Below are positions 1-12,300 of a stretch of 64,000 nt of DNA, in pieces (position 1 is the stretch's first letter; each line of letters opens with the position of its first letter). Both the position numbers and the translations under genes were made by a program. Under the pieces are notes generated by a model that saw only the letters and a list, made by a program, of their open reading frames with translations, searched no databases and had not been told where the DNA came from. Where the stretch lies: positions 1 through 64,000 of the forward strand of contig CAJNDS010002610.1 in the NCBI GenBank assembly GCA_905221605.1, written 5' to 3'. The stretch is from Symbiodinium natans (Eukaryota; Sar; Dinophyceae; Suessiales; Symbiodiniaceae).

Positions 1-719
1 TCCACGCATGGAGAAGCCCCCTCGTTGACGGGGCGGCAGGGCTGACGGTGCAAAATTGCGGGCTTTGCGAGAAAAACTTAACATAGAGCCTGCCTTGAAT
101 CAGGGTCCGTGCGGCGGAGTCCTTGAAGCGCTGCGGAAACACAAGCGGATCCTTAAGCACCTCGGTCGGTATATTGGGGGGGTGGGTGGGGTCGAGCGCG
201 CGCAGTCAAAAGTCTCTGAACTCCGCAGACCTAGTGCACAGCTTCAACGATGCAACGGAAGAGACCGACAAGAATATAGCTGTGTTGTAATTGCTCGTGA
301 GGAGTGGTGAGGAGTAAGGCTTTCATGTTTGCACTGTTCCCTCCAAGCCGATGACAACTACATCACGAAGGTCTCAAAAACCCATGCGCCTTTGATGCTA
401 TGAAAGGCCTGGTGTCCTTCAGTGCTTGCCCGTATTTGGAGTTTGCATTCTCGCGCAAGGTGTTTCCGTTGGGAAGAATGCTTCGAGTCGGGTTTGGACT
501 GGCGCTGCCTTGCAGCTGTTCGGGAGTTTGTTGCGCAGAGCTCGTTTTTCATGGTCAGGGGTTGAATGAATCTCAATAGCATCGCCCGCCCCGAATTTCG
601 GGCTCAGCTTGCTGCTCACTGCCTTGCTTGCCCCGGATGTGCTAGTAGATGGATTATGAGTTTCGCAAAGCTTTGAGCATTGGCAAGGGTAACCACAGCC
701 AAGTGGCTGAGGTACATAC
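1..719 (-). other. Unresolved 3' part of the PKG gene
   Basis: The last secure exon ends at 720 with a GTATGT donor, so the remaining C-lobe helices and the AGC tail should lie here or beyond the window edge. Minus-strand coding-like stretches occur near 600-515 (containing HEKRALRNKL) and 475-375 (SKYGQALKDTRPF), but neither matches the kinase C-terminus well enough to place exon edges. Confidence 0.4.
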
Positions 720-3321
720 CTCCGTCGGGTCATCCAGTTCATCTGCGTAGGGCAAGTAGCCACATACCTTAGGTTCTGAGCAATGCCATGGTCGACAACT
801 AACTACGTGGGGTGTCGGTGGGCTGCAATTCTGGCCAGTTTCTGGCAACAACAAACTAGAGTCGCGATTCTAGAGTCGCGATTACAACAGTTGCAAGAGT
901 CAGGCCCTTGCACATCTTGCATGTTAAGCCAGGACCTGGGCAGCTTTAGGAGGTCTGCGCAGCGTTTCAAAGAGACTCCCCAGTGTCGCGGTTCAAGTGG
1001 CAAATTCGAAGAGCATGATGCCCAATGACCAAAGGTCCGCCTCACTGAAGCGTTTCTCAGACTTCTCTGTGCCTTGTACGGCCGTCTAGCACATCGTGTC
1101 CACAGACAGTGACGGGACCAGCTCTACAAATAGGTACTGCACGGAATGATGACGGAGATACGTGGGCGTAGCATCGAGTGTAGCAGTGTAGCAAAAGTTG
1201 ACAGAGAGATATAATCAAAAACTATCTTTTTGGAAGTTGACGGGGACTTCCTGAAGCATGACGGCAGGCGGTAGTCGTTCCTCGCCTCAGTGCCATAGCC
1301 GTGGCCCCGCATCACCTCAGGAGCCTGAGCCATGGTACTGGATTGGTGAAATGGTATGTCTGGGTCTCCACGATACGTTTACAAAACTGAGGTTTGATAC
1401 AAAGCCTTGGGCATTGTTTCAAGGGCTCCTAGCAGTCCAAGCACCTACTGTATCAGTGAGGATGGGCCTGTACATCACACCGGCATGATCTCGCCTCCAA
1501 CATTGAACATGTCTGCACAGGTTTGTGCATCTGGTACATCGGACTACTCAGACTATTCGGACGGCTTTTTGAAGCAGGCACTGATGGTTTAAGGGCATCC
1601 TCGTGGGCTCGAGTTGCAAAGGCCCTCTTTCTTTGATTCTTATGAGGCATGCGGGAAGCTAATAGTCGTGGTGAAAGGGGGTCGACCATGGGGAGTCTTG
1701 GTAGAAGGACATCGGAATTGACCTTAAGCTTTGGAAGTCCCAGCACTGGCTGAGAGGCCATGTAGTGCGGTGTCCCGATCATGGTGAAGGTGCGCGTCTC
1801 TCCTGGAGCAGAGTACGGACAAGGCCCCCCCACCACAATATCTCACAAGCTGAGTTCCACAGCAGGGCAAGGTGTGAGTTGTATAGCCTGCGCCAAACGA
1901 CGAGTGCAGACAAAAATGCACAAACTCCTTCAGCCATCTTCTTCGCGATGCCGAAGTCGATCAGCTTCAGGTATCCTACCAGTGCACAGTTCCCGCCTAC
2001 CAAAAAACATCCACCATAACTGAAGCAAGCACAGCTTCCCTTCAGAAACCTCGCACCACCAACACTTACTTGGTGACAATCATCTGCCTGACAACCGGCT
2101 TGAAACTACAGCTTTGCCAGAAGGCCGCGCCCCTCCGGAATGAATCGGATAATAGTTAATTGCTCAAGGCTAGGAGAAGGAGCCTTGTGAGTCGAGCATG
2201 ACATTCTCCGGCTTCAGGTCGCGGTACACAATTCCTTGCATTCTGAAGTGATATTCGTGGTCCATCCACTGATCCGCGCTTGGCAAGTCTCAGCAGCTTA
2301 TGCACACAGCTGCAGCGTGCTCAAAATGAGCTCGTAGGATGCATTAAGTATGTTGGCTCTAAACCCATCCCACCAAGGGTGCATTTTGAACAGGGTTTTG
2401 CACAGGTTCCTAGTCGAAGCCTGAACTCCTGAGTGACTTCACTCTGAACATCTCTGAACGCTGAGCCGTCATTCTTGAGTGAACAAATCGGCAGTCAACC
2501 AAGAGGCGCTGCTCGGACAGCTCCTCCAGCACAATCACCTCGGTTCCCCGTGGAGGGGAGGGGTGCAGGGTGTCAGGCGGATTAAGGTTTTGAAGCTCGA
2601 ACGATGATTTTCATGGATGCAATCCACATTAACCCCCAACAATAAACGTGCACCATACAGTAGCTTGGGTCAGGTACGTAGCCGGCTGGAGTCGTTGCTT
2701 CTGAGCGATGGAAAGATCAAGCCCTGTTCGTTGTGCCTCTTTGTTCCAACATCGTTCAACATTCTACGCAGTGCAAGCCTTCCAACTTCGAGCAGCGATT
2801 TCAGGGCGGATTTTCGGCACAGTCCAGTCGGCAACCCTTCAGCTAACTGGGTATGAAGGTGCCCTCCTGTACCGTGCTTGACAACTGTCCGGCCACTGAA
2901 AGCCCAGGCCGTGGCTGGCTCAACTCAAATTCACCCCAAATCACCTCAAAGCGACGCAAGCGTCCCATTGAGCCCAGGGACGAGCGATCCCGTGTAAAAC
3001 TGCGCCTGGGCCCTGGAAAGCACCGTCGGGATTTCCTTGGCGAGAGCCATCGCATGATAGAGCTGCTAGGGATGAACTGTCAAAGCTGTATCGACTTCGT
3101 CGGGCTTTCGGGTTCAGTGTCTTGTGAGTGCTCTGATGCTGGGAAGCTTGCTCAGCTTCGCTTGGATCTAACAACTGCTTGACAGCCTGACGCCGTGCCA
3201 TGCACACAAAACTCTGGCTCCAAAGCCCAATGATTACCCGAGCTTGATCTTCCGGCAAGTCTCGCGGATGGCCGCATGAAGCTCCCCACCAGTTATGAGC
3301 TCTGTGAGAATGTATACGCTC
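720..3321 (-). CDS. PKG: PKG kinase domain, hinge and C-lobe (9 exons)
   Basis: Exons in transcript order: 3321-3238, 3012-2982, 2538-2510, 2242-2184, 1975-1926, 1797-1759, 1324-1286, 1040-1002, 767-720. They encode the hinge VYILTELITGGEL with a Thr gatekeeper, the catalytic loop YRDLKPENVML, the metal-binding DFG in LKLIDFGIAKKM, the activation segment TRTFTMIGTPHYM followed by APEVMRGHGYGTE, subdomain IX ADLWSLGIMLFEF and then VCGYLPYADELDDPTE. The activation-loop Thr (TFT) is the usual AGC phosphorylation site. Every junction keeps phase. Donors are GT for 3238, 2982, 1926 and 720, and GC for 2510, 2184, 1759, 1286 and 1002. The 2538-2510 exon is the weakest call: its helix is about two residues longer than in PKA. 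Confidence 0.94.
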
Positions 3322-6300
3322 CTGTAGAAGTTCTTGAGACAAAGGCTCCGTTGGGAATTCTTCAATTGTAAAGAGTAGGCAGTCATCATGTCGTCGGCTT
3401 GGGTTATGTTATACTTCACCTGCCAGGGAGTGTGGCCGGAGCTGGTTAGTGCAGACGCTGAGCTCCTTATGTCCGAAGAGCCCCGACACTAAGCGCACGC
3501 GAAGAACGTGTGCCGGGACTGAGTCGTTTCGATGTATGCTCTAGAATGCCGGGGAGCTGTCACGGCGCTGCTTACTTCTTGTGTAGACATCAAGCGGTCC
3601 TGTCTGTCTCGAAAGTCTTCACCAATGCCATGATGAACGGGTGGTCAAGGCCTTTCAAAAGCCCGCATTCGCGGTTAACCTGCACAGCGGAGCTGTTTGC
3701 TTGTGCGATGGTTTCAGAAAGGGACTTTGGACTACTTCTCACATCAGAACCACCTCTGAGCCATATCCAAACTAAACTTGGGACCCCGGAGAAGCGTGCA
3801 AAATCACGGAGGCTTGGCGCGACAAATGCGGGAACCCTCAATCACTCTTTATAGGAACTCCTCGCTACACAGACTGACACAGGACCCTGGCTGGTGCAAG
3901 CATCTGGGTCAGACACAACTTACAACGGTATGCTTGGGAGCTTGCCTGATTCGATCGAACACCCAGATTCCGTTCGCTTCCAAACTAAGGGGCAGGTTCA
4001 AGCAGCTTGCGGGATTTGCTGGCATAACCACGAGTACTCATGAAGCTGGAAACCACTCGAGCAATACTCTTGGACAGGCCCTCCTGCCTCCTCTGGGACT
4101 TTACCACCCTGCTTTCGAATTCGTTTCAGCGCATACCTGCAAGATGTGTGTGGGCAACATTGCTTAGGTTCAGGGGCTTCAGATTGAGAGCTGAGGATGT
4201 CGGATTGGTGCATTGCAAGCGCCTGCTCTTGCAGATCAGCGCTCTCTATCAGCTAGGTCAGCTAGGTGCGACATCGAGTTCCCCACTGACTGCTTGATTG
4301 ATCCACTTCAGGTCATCCCCAAAGGCACCATGCCCTCAATCACGGACTTTAGCCACTTCTGACAGAATCTTCCTCAACTCAAGCAGGCCCGGATGCCCTC
4401 TTCCCCCCCCTCCCCAAAGTCTTATGCAGTACCTCGTGCCGGTGCTCTTGTTGATCACCAGGCGAACCGTCCCAGCTGCTCCTGCTCCGATGACGGAGAC
4501 TTGCCGGAGGTCCTGAAGACGCAGGTCGGGACCCACTCTATCGGCCATGGGTCGTTGGGGATTGCCCCGCAAAACCAATAAGGGAACAGGCAAGACCAGC
4601 ATGCCCGCACGGCCCTTGCGCCTTCAGCCCAAAGGAAGAGTCTTGCAGGCGGATCCGGTGCATCAGCTCCGCCTGCATCTTGCCCTTCACAATCCTGGGC
4701 TTGGGGAGGTCGTGGAGATTCGGGTGCTACACAAGGAGACATGCAAATATTTTGGAGCTACGGGAAACCTGGGAAACAGGGCCACTCTCAGAGTCTCCGT
4801 ACATTATCCCCCTTCGGTGAGCAGGGGTCTGCGAGAAGGTGTGCTTCTCGATGGACCAGAACTCCGCCTCGCAAAGGCACTTTTCCAGCAAAAGGAGAGA
4901 GGACTCGCCAAAACCAACTGAGTCCAACTCCGACTCACCCGCTCCCCCGCCCAGACCACACACCCTTAGCCGTCATCGCGCGAACCTCGTTGGAGGTCAC
5001 TTCCACCGTGGCGGTGCGTGGCTCATCGAAGAGCAGCGCCCGCTCTCCAATGTAGGAGTTCTTGGACATCGCGCGGATGAACCTCAGAGGGGTTGCAAGA
5101 CACGTTCAAAAAACAAAGCTGACGGCCGCGCGCTTGCAAAAATGAAGCAAGAAACAAGTCTGAGTAGTCGTCATCTACTGAGCCCCGGGCTTGCCATCAA
5201 TGGTGATATTCACCTCGCCGCTGACGATCACAAAGAAGGAGGACCCGAGCTCCCCTTGTTTGATCACCTGACGGCTAGGATGCCAAAGCGCCAAAACATC
5301 AAAAGCTTCTAAAGAGGCCACCTAGGCGAGCCAACATGCCCGGCCATCCCCACCTGCGCACCCTTCCGGTGGTGCTGCAGAATGAAGGACCGCACCAGCT
5401 TACCTCAAACACTTCCGCACCGTCTTCACGTTGGGGCTTGGTATGTTGGGGCGCAGAGAAAGTTGCAAGCGGGCTTCTTTGCAACAACCTAGCAAGCCTC
5501 TGCAGATTCCCCATTCAGCAGGCTTGTCGCACAACTCCATGGAGCAACAAGCCAAGCCACGAGTTCAACGTCGCAAAACGTCGCAAATGACTATTCCACA
5601 TACAAGCAGTAAAGTACAGTACCCCACGTCGCGAAGCTGAAGGCACAAGCTCCCAGAAAGCGATGGGGAACAAGACTTGAAATGAGCCCTGGGAAAGAGT
5701 CGGCATCGTAGGACAAAGTCGCTGACCTACTCACAAAACATAACCCAAACACGCCCTAGATGCCAGGACCGTCAGAAATTGCACGGGGCTGCCTTGCAGT
5801 TGCTGTGCGGTTGCCGTGCGAGGCGCAAGATTTCGAGAGAGTTTGCCGAACTTTGGGCCAGGAGGCTGACCTGTTCGCGCGAAAGGTGCTGAAAGATCCG
5901 GACTTTCCTCTCACGGCACAAGTTTGACGTGAGCCTCTTGCGGGTCTGCACTGGAAATTTCGGCGGAGGATGCACATGGGCGACGGGAGACCCGCAAAGC
6001 AAAGTCACATGACAGGAACCAGATCAAGGTGTCCTGACCATCAGCATCTTTCGGGCGAGATCCGAGGTCTCCTGTGCTGTAGAATCGCTGCAAGTAGAAT
6101 CTGCTGCAAAGGTCAGCAGATGCGTGCCGGAAAGCAGAAGTTCATGGAAGCAGGAACGCCGTCTGAAACCCATGGACCCTCAAGCGGCACCTGGAAGCCA
6201 CAAGAGGTTCTAACAGTTCACGGTTTGGGCCCCCCGTCCTCGCCCACCGCAACTGCCGCCAGCCCCAAATTCTCCAGGGCCGTGGAGAGCCCCGCCTGCT

Positions 6301-9300
6301 TCTTTGGAGTCACGGGCAGGAGGGGCTGAGGAGGGGCTGGGGAAAGGCGGGGGGTGTTGTGGGGGTGTTGAACGGATGCTGGCTGTTGGGGCTTTGGGCT
6401 TTCGCGGTTCCGATGTAGCGAATCATCAAATTTAGGGGTTCTGAGTCGAGGAGGCTGCAGGTGATGCCTGGAGCCTACACGGAACACACTCGCGTGCCTT
6501 GCTAAGAGACGCGACTCGAGCACCATCTGGGCCGGCCACCATCTCCTGATGCTTTGTTGATAGACGTCGAGACATCTCAACATGCTTAACACAAAGTCAC
6601 AATTAACATGCTGAAACTCCGCTTGTAGCTCATCCCAGATGCCGACACTCTGAAACTAGTGTTATGACCCCGGATTCAGCCACAGAGAGCACGTTGCCAA
6701 ATATTTTTCCGAATACTTTATGATTTGAGATATTTCTTGAAGTCTTTGGATTTATGATATTTTTATGGTTATGAAAATTTATGTTTGTCGTCGATTTTAT
6801 GAAAATTTTATGATTTTTTACTGAAAATTTTACGTTTTTTCATCAATTTCGCATCATTTTCAATGCAGAAACACACAAAACCGACCAAAACCATCAAATT
6901 TTCATAAACAAATCATAAAATTTTCATAAAATCGGCGAAAAAACATAAATTCTTCATAAAAAACATGATAAATTTTTCATAAAATCGAAGAGAATCATAA
7001 ACCAAATCGTAAAAATGTCATAAATCAAGAAATCCCAAAATCATATTTAAAACATAAATTTTCCATATAAAAAATATTCCTGGGAATCGTGGCTCTGGCT
7101 ACACATCCAGTGTCATAAAACTAGAGGATGTCGTCATATACATGGGGTTGACCCATCATGTAGATCAACTCCACACGTGGTTTCACTTCCTGAATGGCAC
7201 TTAGTTTTTGACATGGGCCGACGATCAAGGGCCCCTAAGCCCTGCAAACTGCTGCGCTGACGAGGTGGCACCTGAAGATCGCTCTTCAGCTCGGAGCGCT
7301 CGAGAAGGGCACTGTCCTGGCAGATGTGAAGCTGGAGAGGACTGCGCTCTTGAATGATTTCATGCCCGTTTGAACTTCTATCATCTATTTTTTCATCCCC
7401 CCTGCCACTTCCCACACCCTTAAGGGAGGGATGCTTGCAGCTTCTGCAAGAAAGCAAATGCCAGCCCCCCCTCCCCGGTCAAGATTGGAGCCCCTGTAAC
7501 GCCCAAACCCTCTACAAGTACAAAGGGGGAAGGGAGGTTTATTTAGTAAAGCATGAAGCCGAGCCCTCATGAACGCCAAGCCAACCTAAGACACGCTTGT
7601 CAGGCCTACCTATAGCATCCCAGCGCAACACCCAGCCTCCAGCCACTGGCCCTGCTCCAGTGACGTGGATTTGCCTCTGGGGTTCCATGACTGGTTGGCG
7701 CTGAGAATGAGAAACGCAATCGACAAAGTTAAGGGCCGGCTAAGGGATAGCAGCTGCTCTAATGAGTTCAGCTTCAGGCAGCCTGGGCCATTTCAAGATC
7801 CACTCACGTGCTTCGTTGATGCCGAGGCCGGAGGTTCGGGTGTCCAAGCGAACTTGCATGCTGTGGGACACGTCCCGGCCTTGCCACCTTCCTTTGATCT
7901 GGCCTCTCAGGGGGTAAAGGTGCAGGGATCGAACGATTTGCATTGCCCTACAAAGAAACTCCCACCTGCACCTATTGGGCCCCTATGAAAGCCTGAAAGA
8001 GCCAACCTGGAGTTGCCTATCTTCACAGCCCAAGCCGGCCTTTGACGATGACCAGGAACCCTGCATGGTCCTCAACCTTCCAGGGGCTCAGCACTGCACA
8101 TCTCGCCTGGGTCAGCCTTCAGAACGACGACCTTCAACTTTGTTGTCTGCTTGTTGCAGATGTGTGTTGCAAGTTCTTCCCGGCTCCAAACCACCTTTGG
8201 AGGCAAGGAGGCCACTTTTGCGAATCCGGTGTGAACCCGGTGAGAGAAGGCGCCAAGCTTTCGGAAGTTTGCATTTCTTCACTAAAAAAAACCATTTTGG
8301 ATGGATCTGTCTGTCAAGCACACCGCATCGCGCTGCAAATGTCGAAACATGAAGATCCACCCATGCATGAAATCCCATGACAACCGAAGAGTGCGCGATT
8401 GGAAGAATCTCCAAAGAGCAAACTGTACGCAGCCTTTTACGCAGGCTGGGCAGCGCAGGGTGACGATTTGCAGGAAGACCCCAGGTTTAGAAGCAGAGGA
8501 AGATTGCAAAGTGGATGAGCTTCTGGCAGACGTGCACGCAGAAGAGAAACAGCCAGAAGGAGGAAATGCAGAAAAGCCTCCAAACTTGGATCCCTCAGAA
8601 CTAGAGGAATTGGACAAAGAAGCTGCAATTGAAGAGTGGAACAGATTGTCCAGGACAGGAGTAAGGGAAGACATGAAAGTTGAGAAGGTCGACGAAACAT
8701 GGAAAGAGTTGGATCTGCGCGAAGTGTACGATTGACGTTTTCGCGAACAAAGGTGGCAGAGAAGTTGTAGAACCGTTGCACGAGAATGCCGCGATGGAGC
8801 GGAGCACATCGGAAACTTTCAGTCCTATGGCAACCGAGCTAAAGTAAAACGGAACTTGAAGCCATGTACCAAGTGCATCCTGTTGATTTTCCAAAAGCCC
8901 AAGAGAATCATGGAGTCGTATGGACGTGTGGAAGCAGTTGAAGAGAATGAGAACTTCTGCGAGCATTTCTGCGCTGAGAACGGCGTCAGGTGATTTACAT
9001 CGTCTTTCAGGAGCAGGTAGGCCCTACTACAGCCCCTGCGCCCTTTGATCAAATCTCCAAAGGCAACTGCCCTGCGATTAACAAGCATTTGTCGTCGGAG
9101 TCTTCGCTTACGTCTACATTCCAAGCAGAGGCGCTCCAATATTGAATTGGTTGTTATGCTTCGTGCTGCCATCCGTGCTACGATTACTTCGATTTGTCGT
9201 TTGATGTCCGCACCTTGTCGCCGGCAGAGTACGTCCGCACCGAGATCGACTTTGAGATCTCGCTGCGCTGGCCAGAGGAGAACTGAGACAGCACCGCGCT

Positions 9301-12300
9301 TTCCTCCAGGGGGGGGGATGGTGTCATGGGTTAGTCTTCGGGTTTAGGGCTTGCAGTCCAGGATGCTGCGGGTTTAAGATGCCGCTCAGTGCATGGGGGA
9401 AACTAAGGGAAGTGGACGAACCGATGCGCAAACACCAAACAACCATTGCAACCTGGCAAGCGTTGAGCTCCGTGGCAACTTGTAGGCGCATGCGACCCGA
9501 ACAAACTCCAAGCTGCAGGCTTGCAATATATCGACAAAATCCTCCCTTCGTGGCCTGCATGGCCTTCAAGACCAGGCCGTTCTCCAACACGCGACCCAGG
9601 TCTTCGCCCAGCAAGCTCTTCAGTTCGGGCACCGAAATGCACAAAACCTCAGACAGCCAGAGCAAAAGGACAGCTCAAGGCCTGGAGGGCAAGATGCCAA
9701 GTCGTTTCACGAATGATACTGTGATAACTGTCTCGGTTGCCTGAAGCCTCTTCTGACTCATCTGACGGCCCTATTCCGCACAGGCCGACTGGGAACAAGC
9801 CTCCCAGGCCCCAACCCGCAACTGCACGCTTCCGTGCTCCATGTGCTTGTGATGCCGAACTTCAGAACAGGGCCATGAAAGCTAGACGACCCACTGTTTT
9901 CACACGTGTGGCTGAAGTCAGACGAGAAGGACTTTGTTGGTGGTGCAAAACCCCATGCGGAATGTCCGCTGGTTACGCTTTAAAGCGAAGAGCTCCTTAA
10001 GGAGACATGGAGCCTCTGAGCTGCTGGAGGCAACCACGGTGTTCTCCCACCGCGCGCTGACGCCTCAGGTGTTAAGAGTCTGGGGATGTGCCGGAAGGAA
10101 TGTACCGCATGTACGGGAATGCTTGGTTGTTCGGTTCGGCTTTTGTGCTGTTTCGGGAGGCCGGAGCGAAGTTGGGGTGTCTGAGTTCACACATTGCACT
10201 CATTGCACCCGCAATGCCAACTACTCGGTACACGATGCTTAGATGCCCGGGGTGGTTTAAAAAAATTGTAAACAGCGAAATGGCATAATACATTGGTATT
10301 TGCAGTGGAAAACGTGGGGAAAACTACTTGATTTTTGACAAGATACGAGTATGTACTTGCACGGCTGATCACTCATGTTTCAGCTTGGTGTTAGGGTAAC
10401 GGGCTCCCTTCAACACCTGTTTAGGGTTTGGGTTTAGGGTTTGCTGAAGCCAGAGCCCGCTATCCTAACACCAAATTGAAACGCGAGTGATCAGCCTGTC
10501 GTGCGGGCATGCATGCTGTGGCCTTTCGCGCGCACTCGTATATGCAATGCGCGCACTGGTAACTCGTAGGCATGCTGCATATATAACCCCGAAAATGGAA
10601 GACTCACCCATGGGCATCTACGAACTGGGTTCCAACTTGGCCTCTTGGCCTACCCTGGCAGGCGAGAGGAATAAGCCCCATGGTAGGACCTATCTGTGCA
10701 AGAGTCTTCTGCATCCCCACATTCAACGTAACGGAACCCTGTCACACCCAGTCGGAATTTGTTCTCTACGACTTTCGGCATCTTTCAACCTTCGCCGCAA
10801 CCTTGACGACCCCAAGTGTAGTGCAAGGTGCCGGAGAGGAGGGATTCCCCCAAAGAAGTGCCAGGACCCAGCGTCGCAAGAACCTAGAATGGATATGGGT
10901 GGACAGGATGGGTCGACAAGGATGGGAAGCCCTTTGTAGCTTGCCTGGCTTACGGCTTACGCAAGGCCCCAAATGTCCTCATGCGATCGGGGTCATGCCA
11001 TTCTCAGGATCCGCTTGGGGTCTTGGGGCTTCAATCCAAAAGATCTGATGAGAACTTTTTCGGGAAGGCATGGGCTCCAGTTGTCAGTTGCCGTTTCCAA
11101 AACCCTTGCATCCCAACAGGTCCGTTGCATAGATGCCCAGGGCCAGTTTAATCATAGTTTCTATTCCATTAGGCAAGGAAGAGAAATTTCCCGTGCATCA
11201 TGGAAAGCGAGGATCGACACCCGACGCTTTAAGTCGACCAGATGGTCTAAATGCGTTTTAATACTTGCTGGTAGGTCTGCTGATCCAGATTCGAGCCTGC
11301 GCCTTCCGCACTGCTTCCGCCGACCCCTTGAAGAAACTTTTGGATTGGCGTCCCAGCCGACACAGGTACAGATGTTTAATCGCTCACACTCGGACCAGCC
11401 AGGCGAGGCACAATCCAGTCTCATGTTTACTCATGTTGGCCAGGGGCATCAAGAGCTCATCAATGTTCAGTTCGGGGGCAGAGATAGCTTAAGTATGTAA
11501 GTAGGGTTCGTCGGATGTACCCTTGCTTGTCCGAGGCCCCTCAGCTACCCATACGCCTACTTTTTTTAACGCAGCTGCCCAGATGCCATCCACTACGGGT
11601 TCCTGAAACCCTGAAGTTCAAAACCATGCTTTGCCACTGCTCCTACTATTTCTTCGTTCTACTACTACCATGGTCAGTACAACTACCATCCATACAACAA
11701 ATATCTCATTCTTTAATTACTATCCTGATTATCTTTCTGAATGTCATCTCAATCCGTATAGGTGTTTTCTGCTTGTGTTTCTTATTGGGGTTGCTACTTT
11801 TACAGGTCCTTTTCTATCACGTGGCCCAGCCTGGCCATCCACAAAGGAGCCATCGGCCTTGACCTTCCCACCTCTCGCCGCTGAGGTTGTGGGAGATTTA
11901 GAGGCAACTACAGGTTCAGAGGGGTTTCATGGCGATTCTGGCTTCTGGCATAGACGCTCATATATAGCCCATTATAGCCCATTATAGCCCATTGCCACAA
12001 TGAAGGTGCTTAGAGCGCCGCTGTGTAGTTTTTGGGTTCAAGCCGCTTCCGAAGTCTGCCGTACTCACACCTCATGGTCCGATGGTGTTTCTCTCTTCAG
12101 AAGACTCGTGCTGATAAGACCCGAATGATGTCCATACATCTCGATCATGCACCCATTTGCACCCACAAGCCACCAAAAACCCATGGCACACAGACATGGG
12201 TGCTTTGTGCGAGGATCCTGGCCTTGCTTTCATGGTATTGGGTTGAGTGCAGGGCATACTACATCCGAAGACGCGCATGCGAGGCAAGGGGTGCGCTATC

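Noticed and set aside
9150-9285. Plus frame YFDLSFDVRTLSPAEYVRTE opposite minus frame ADIKRQIEVIVARMAARSI
   Set aside because: Both strands look coding-like and neither fits PKG or the nearby retroelement fossil, so neither was called.
11000-11130. Minus frame IKLALGIYATDLLGCKGFG resembling kinase subdomain IX
   Set aside because: The true subdomain IX is at 1040-1002. This frame meets a stop at once and lies among cNBD exons; chance resemblance.
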